Below, piece after piece: positions 60,896 through 64,000 of a stretch of DNA of 64,000 bases. Both the position numbers and the translations under genes were made by a program. The stretch is from Nonomuraea sp. NBC_00507 (GTDB taxonomy: Bacteria > Actinomycetota > Actinomycetes > Streptosporangiales > Streptosporangiaceae): contig NZ_CP107853.1 in the NCBI RefSeq assembly GCF_036013525.1, positions 9,176,001 to 9,240,000 on the forward strand, written 5' to 3'. Below the pieces are notes generated by a model. The model had not been told where the DNA came from. It did not search any database and was given only the letters and a program-made list of their open reading frames with translations. Numbering within the stretch: the stretch's first letter is position 1; every line of letters starts with the position of its first letter.

Positions 60896-61205
60896 CGCCT
60901 ACCGGCAGGAGGTGGACCGCGTCATCGCCGAGGTGCGCTACTTCGTCGCCGGCTCCGGCATCTTCTACCTGCACGTGAACGGCAAGGTGCACGCGGTGCT
61001 GTGCGAGGCCGGCGACCTGCTGAGCGTGCCCAAGAACACCACGCACTGGTTCGACATGGGCACGCGGCCCGACTTCACCGCCATCCGTTTCTTCCACGAC
61101 GACGACGGCTGGATCGGCGACTTCACCGGCGACCCCATCGCCGAGCGCATCCCGGACTTCGACACGATCACGTCCACCCGTGCCGCCAGTACGGCTGGAG
61201 CGTGA
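60896..61205 (+). pseudogene. Acireductone dioxygenase (MtnD) remnant
   Basis: The frame [20 protein letters not shown] continues as [40 protein letters not shown] and [20 protein letters not shown], the C-terminal half of MtnD. The N-terminal part with the first metal ligands (HxHxxxE) has been deleted between YRQEVDRV and IAEVRYF. It is fused out of frame to the YeiH stub. MtnD is part of the methionine salvage pathway; the other mtn genes are not here. Confidence 0.75.
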
Positions 61206-61209
61206 CCGC

Positions 61210-61374
61210 TCAGGAAAGCAGCACCATGCCCATGCCCATGGCTGCGCACAGGAGCAGGGTGCGCAGCATCGGCCCGCGGTAGCGCAGCCGTTCCACGTAC
61301 GGGGCGCCCTTCCATCTGATCACGGGTACGGGCGTCGGCGGGCAAAGCCACCAGCCCGGCGCGTTCGACCTCAT
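61210..61374 (-). CDS. Small membrane protein, 54 aa, coupled to tauE
   Basis: MRSNAPGWWLCPPTPVPVIR, WKGAPYVERLRYRGPMLRTL, then a hydrophobic end LLLCAAMGMGMVLLS. The ATG overlaps the TauE stop codon (ATGA), as in other coupled pairs of this window. One short C-terminal membrane segment is predicted. No family recognised. It may be an accessory subunit of the exporter; this is based only on coupling. Confidence 0.5.
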   Translation of the reverse strand: MRSNAPGWWLCPPTPVPVIRWKGAPYVERLRYRGPMLRTLLLCAAMGMGMVLLS

Positions 61375-62309
61375 GCCGAGGCCTGCTCCTCCTCGGCGGT
61401 CCGGACGCGCAGGTCGGTCTCGATCGCCTCGACAGACTCGTGGGCCTTGTCGCGGCGGTATTCGCGCACCGAGTAGGCGATGGCACCGGCCCAGATCACC
61501 GCGATGGCGAGGTAGGCGACGGTCTGGACGGCGCCGGAGGCGTCGATCCAGTCGCTGCGCAGCAGGGTGCGGATGTTGGTCAGGACGATCACGCCGCCCA
61601 CGGCCGAGCCGAGGATGCGCGGCGGGATGTGGCGGACCAGCCAGGCCGCGATCGGCGCGGCGATGACGCCGCCGAGCAGCAGGACGGCGACCCAGGCGAA
61701 GTCGATGTTCTCCGAGCCGATGCCGACGAAGAAGCCGACGCTGGCGGCGATCGCGACGAGGAACTCGCTGGCGTCGACGGAGCCGATCACCTTGCGGGGT
61801 GCCAGCCGGCCGCTGGCCAGGATGGCGGGGGTGCCGACCGGGCCCCAGCCGCCACCGCCGGTGGCGTCGACGAAGCCGCCCAGCAGGCCGAGCGGGGCCA
61901 GGAAGCGCTTGCGCAGCGGCTTGCCGAGGTTGCCGCGCGGCAGCCCGAAGGCGGTGAAGCGGACGAGGATGTAGACGCCGAGGGTCAGCAGGATGATCGA
62001 CATGACCGGCGCGGCGATCTCGGTGGACAGGCTGGACAGGAACGTCGCGCCGGCGAAGGCGCCGAGCGCGCCGGGGATGCCGATCCTGGCGACGACCTTC
62101 CAGTCCACGTTGCCGAAGCGCCAGTGGGAGATGCCCGAGGCGAGCGTGGTGCCGATCTCGGCCAGGTGCACGGTGGCCGAGGCCGCGGCCGCGTTGGTGC
62201 CGACGGCCAGCAGCAGCGTGCTGGAGGTGACCCCGTAGGCCATGCCGAGGCTGCCGTCGACGAGCTGGGCCGCGAACCCGACCAGGCCGAGCAGGATGAG
62301 CGCTCGCAC
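61371..62309 (-). CDS. TauE/SafE-family sulfite/sulfonate exporter
   Basis: 312 residues, about eight helices plus a charged C-terminal tail of about 30 residues. Family marks: LVGFAAQLVDGSLGMAYGVT, GGFVDATGGGGWGPVGTPAI and GSVDASEFLVAIAASVGFFV. TauE-type proteins export sulfite or sulfoacetate produced during sulfonate use. The perfect dyad CTACTTAATAAGTAG stands 15 bases before the start, so it should follow the sulfur regulon. Confidence 0.92.
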   Translation of the reverse strand: MRALILLGLVGFAAQLVDGSLGMAYGVTSSTLLLAVGTNAAAASATVHLAEIGTTLASGISHWRFGNVDWKVVARIGIPGALGAFAGATFLSSLSTEIAAPVMSIILLTLGVYILVRFTAFGLPRGNLGKPLRKRFLAPLGLLGGFVDATGGGGWGPVGTPAILASGRLAPRKVIGSVDASEFLVAIAASVGFFVGIGSENIDFAWVAVLLLGGVIAAPIAAWLVRHIPPRILGSAVGGVIVLTNIRTLLRSDWIDASGAVQTVAYLAIAVIWAGAIAYSVREYRRDKAHESVEAIETDLRVRTAEEEQASA

Positions 62310-62323
62310 GATCTCCCCTTTCT

Positions 62324-62338
62324 CTACTTAATAAGTAG
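62324..62338 (-). promoter_or_regulatory. Perfect palindrome CTACTTAATAAGTAG, Rrf2 operator
   Basis: A 7-1-7 perfect inverted repeat next to the tauE start. Related sites occur at 60317 (12 of 15) and 62396 (11 of 15). All three flank sulfur genes and none occurs elsewhere in what I read, which points to the Rrf2 protein encoded at 57154. Confidence 0.7.
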
Positions 62339-62395
62339 GAATAATCATTTACGAGTCTCATGGTTTCGTCAAGTCCTGCGGATAAACCCATATTT

Positions 62396-62436
62396 CCTAC
62401 ATAATTTGTTGACTATCTGATCACACTCGATCTACC
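62396..62436 (+). promoter_or_regulatory. Promoter of leader-atsK with overlapping Rrf2-like site
   Basis: TTGACT (62409-62414) with TCTACC (62431-62436) after 16 bases is a plausible promoter. CTACATAATTTGTTG (62396-62410) overlaps the -35 and matches the Rrf2 palindrome at 11 of 15. Repression when sulfur is plentiful is the expected logic. Confidence 0.5.
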
Positions 62437-62445
62437 TTGGGGAAC

Positions 62446-62586
62446 GTGACGACCACGGATCTGACCATCCGGGGCCACGTGGACTACTGCCGCGTGGCCA
62501 GCGCGCTGTGTCCCTCCTTCCGACTGCAGGCCAACCCTCAACCGGAAGGACGAAACCCATGTCATCCCTGTCCATCGCCCCTGTAG
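62446..62586 (+). CDS. Cys-containing leader peptide (sulfur attenuator type)
   Basis: 46 codons from a GTG with GGGGA upstream. The core [15 protein letters not shown] agrees with the actinobacterial leader peptides of the pattern HVDxxRVASALC, found in front of sulfur-assimilation genes and thought to sense cysteinyl-tRNA supply. Unusually, this frame reads through the ribosome site and 27 bases into the dioxygenase gene, with two further Cys codons (CHPC) directly on top of that start region. Ribosome movement here should therefore influence initiation at 62559. Confidence 0.75.
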   Translation: MTTTDLTIRGHVDYCRVASALCPSFRLQANPQPEGRNPCHPCPSPL

Positions 62587-63455
62587 CCGGTCGCATAGGC
62601 GCCCAGATCACCGGCGTGCGGCTCGGCGGCGACCTAACCGCCGACCTGGTCGCGGAGATCCGCCAGGCCCTGCTGCGCCACAAGGTGATCTTCTTTCGCG
62701 ACCAGGACCACCTCGACGAGCGCAGCCAGGTTGCCTTCGCCAGTCTCCTCGGCGAGCCGACCGCTGCCCACCCGACCGTGCCCGCGCTCGACGGCAACAC
62801 CCACATCCTCGACCTGGACTACCGCAACGGTCACAAGGTGGACCGCTGGCACACCGACGTCACGTTCGTGGACCGGCCGCCGCTGGCCTCCGTCCTGCGA
62901 GCCGTCACCGTCCCCGACTCGGGCGGCGACACGCTCTGGACCAACACCGTCACGGCCTACGAGCACCTGCCCACCGAGTTGCGCGCCCTGCTCGACCGGC
63001 TGCGCGCGGTGCACACCAACGCCTACGACTACGCCCGCCTGGCCGGCGCCGACGACCGGAGCCGCGAGTACGCCAAGGTGTTCGCCTCGACGGTGTTCGA
63101 AACGGAGCACCCGGTCGTGCGCGTGCACCCAGAGACCGGCGAACGCTCGATCCTGCTCGGCGACTTCGCCAAACACCTGGTAGGCCTGTCCAAGTCCACC
63201 TCGGCCGCCCTGATCCGGCTGATCCAGGAGCACGTCACCGAGGTGGAGAACACCGTCCGCTGGCGCTGGGCGCCCGGCGACGTGGCCATCTGGGACAACC
63301 GGGCCACCCAGCACCGGGTGGTGCACGACTTCGGCGACCGGCCGCGCCGCCTGCACCGGGTCACCATCGCCGGCGACGTGCCGGTCGGGGTGGACGCGCG
63401 GCCCAGCCTGGCGCTGGCGGGTGATGCCGCCGCGTACTCACCGATCGCCGCCTGA
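62559..63455 (+). CDS. Fe(II)/2-oxoglutarate dioxygenase, AtsK/TauD family
   Basis: 298 residues. Iron ligands: HTD in [14 protein letters not shown] (His 98, Asp 100) and the distal His with the 2-oxoglutarate Arg in [15 protein letters not shown] to [12 protein letters not shown]-type start [20 protein letters not shown]. Members release sulfite or sulfate from taurine, other sulfonates or alkyl sulfates. GGAAGGA is the ribosome site. The adjacent arylsulfatase favours an alkyl-sulfate or sulfonate scavenging operon. Confidence 0.92.
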   Translation: MSSLSIAPVAGRIGAQITGVRLGGDLTADLVAEIRQALLRHKVIFFRDQDHLDERSQVAFASLLGEPTAAHPTVPALDGNTHILDLDYRNGHKVDRWHTDVTFVDRPPLASVLRAVTVPDSGGDTLWTNTVTAYEHLPTELRALLDRLRAVHTNAYDYARLAGADDRSREYAKVFASTVFETEHPVVRVHPETGERSILLGDFAKHLVGLSKSTSAALIRLIQEHVTEVENTVRWRWAPGDVAIWDNRATQHRVVHDFGDRPRRLHRVTIAGDVPVGVDARPSLALAGDAAAYSPIAA

Positions 63456-63555
63456 CCCCGTAGACCGCCGTACGACCCCGGCCCCAACGACGTGGCCGGG
63501 GCGTGCGGCCGGGCCTTCGGAGTGCCCCGCCCACCACACACCCGCAGGAAGCCAC

Positions 63556-64000
63556 ATGACGTTCCATGGACGTGTCGGCCGGACCGTAGCCGAGTCGGCC
63601 CCCTGGTGGCCGGAACAGGTGCGCGCGCCCGAGGGCGCCCCCAACATCGTCCTGGTGCTGCTCGACGACATGGGCTTCGCCGACATCGGGCCGTACGGCT
63701 CCGAGATCGACACCCCCACGCTCGACCGGCTCGCCGCCCGCGGCCTGCGCTTCACCAACTACCACACCACCCCGCTCTGCTCCCCCTCCCGCGCCAGCCT
63801 GCTGACCGGGCTCAATCACCACCGGGCGGGGTACGCCTTCGTGGCCAACGCCGATCCCGGCTTCCCCGGCTACGCCTTCGAGATCGCCGACGACGTGCCG
63901 ACGTTGCCTGAGATCCTGCGCGGAGCCGGGTACGCCACCTTCGCGGTCGGCAAGTGGCACCTGACCAAGGACGCCACGATGCACGACGGCGCTCCCCGCT
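63556..64000 (+). CDS. Arylsulfatase (type I), truncated by window edge
   Basis: 148 codons of the N-terminal part. [20 protein letters not shown] supplies the metal-binding Asp pair. [12 protein letters not shown] contains the formylglycine motif C-x-P-S-R, with the Cys at residue 75; VGKWHL follows as expected. Matured by a formylglycine-generating enzyme encoded elsewhere. No signal peptide at the start, so cytoplasmic. 100 bases after the dioxygenase gene, probably the same operon. Confidence 0.93.
   Translation, partial: MTFHGRVGRTVAESAPWWPEQVRAPEGAPNIVLVLLDDMGFADIGPYGSEIDTPTLDRLAARGLRFTNYHTTPLCSPSRASLLTGLNHHRAGYAFVANADPGFPGYAFEIADDVPTLPEILRGAGYATFAVGKWHLTKDATMHDGAPR

Overview
The window is high-GC, actinobacterial DNA. 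The supporting features are GTG starts, GTGA/ATGA start-stop overlaps, WhiB-free ArsR/LacI/GntR/PaaX regulators, an IdeR/DmdR-like iron box, a Zur-type locus with a cysteine-free S18, and a Cys-containing sulfur leader peptide. The style fits a filamentous actinomycete of the Streptosporangiales type, but that rank is an inference from gene content only. No rRNA, tRNA, CRISPR array or replication origin was seen.

Layout. 1-9.4 kb: a partial secreted peptide, a small MFS-like protein, an ArsR/SRPBCC/reductase operon, a NarL-type two-component pair, an lgt copy, a SulP-STAS transporter with its ArsR regulator, a tandem Usp protein and a decayed PNPOx-family gene. 9.7-12.1 kb: an IS200/IS605 element (tnpA + tnpB) sitting inside a gene of unknown function. 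12.3-20.5 kb: a LacI-controlled sugar regulon made of a secreted glycosidase with a ricin-type CBM, an ABC importer, an intracellular GH63-like hydrolase, the LacI gene, and an orphan promoter-operator without a gene. 20.5-25.6 kb: an esterase, a PaaX regulator, then a degenerate stretch (IS3 and IclR remnants, an EF-hand protein, a frameshifted secreted LRR protein).

25.6-38.8 kb is a metal region: a truncated ABC exporter fused by deletion to a truncated FecCD permease, the intact second permease and ATPase, a His-rich protein, a Zur-type box before a CobW homologue and an alternative S18, then an iron-box-preceded operon pairing two IrtAB/YbtPQ-like ABC half-transporters with a complete ECF transporter (S, T, double ATPase). 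38.9-41.8 kb: a broken M20 peptidase and a frameshifted LysR beside a diaminopropionate ammonia-lyase-like enzyme. 42.5-50.5 kb: a divergent sugar-acid catabolic cluster (SDR, IlvD/Edd dehydratase, IclR, FAH hydrolase, zinc dehydrogenase, FAD/Fe-S lactate-type dehydrogenase) that fits the diketo-hydrolase pathway ending in pyruvate and lactate; the lactonase appears reduced to a 27-codon remnant. 51.7-56.5 kb: a matC-CoA transferase-carboxyltransferase operon divergent from a GntR gene, probably for malonate or a related diacid. 57.1-64 kb: a sulfur region with an Rrf2 regulator, sulfonate ABC importer, a YeiH/MtnD deletion scar, TauE, an attenuator-type leader peptide, an AtsK/TauD dioxygenase and the start of an arylsulfatase.

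A striking property of the whole window is the number of genes cut by short deletions or frameshifts (about fifteen), most leaving recognisable stubs next to intact operons. Several regulatory sites are clear perfect or near-perfect dyads and can be matched to the adjacent regulator.
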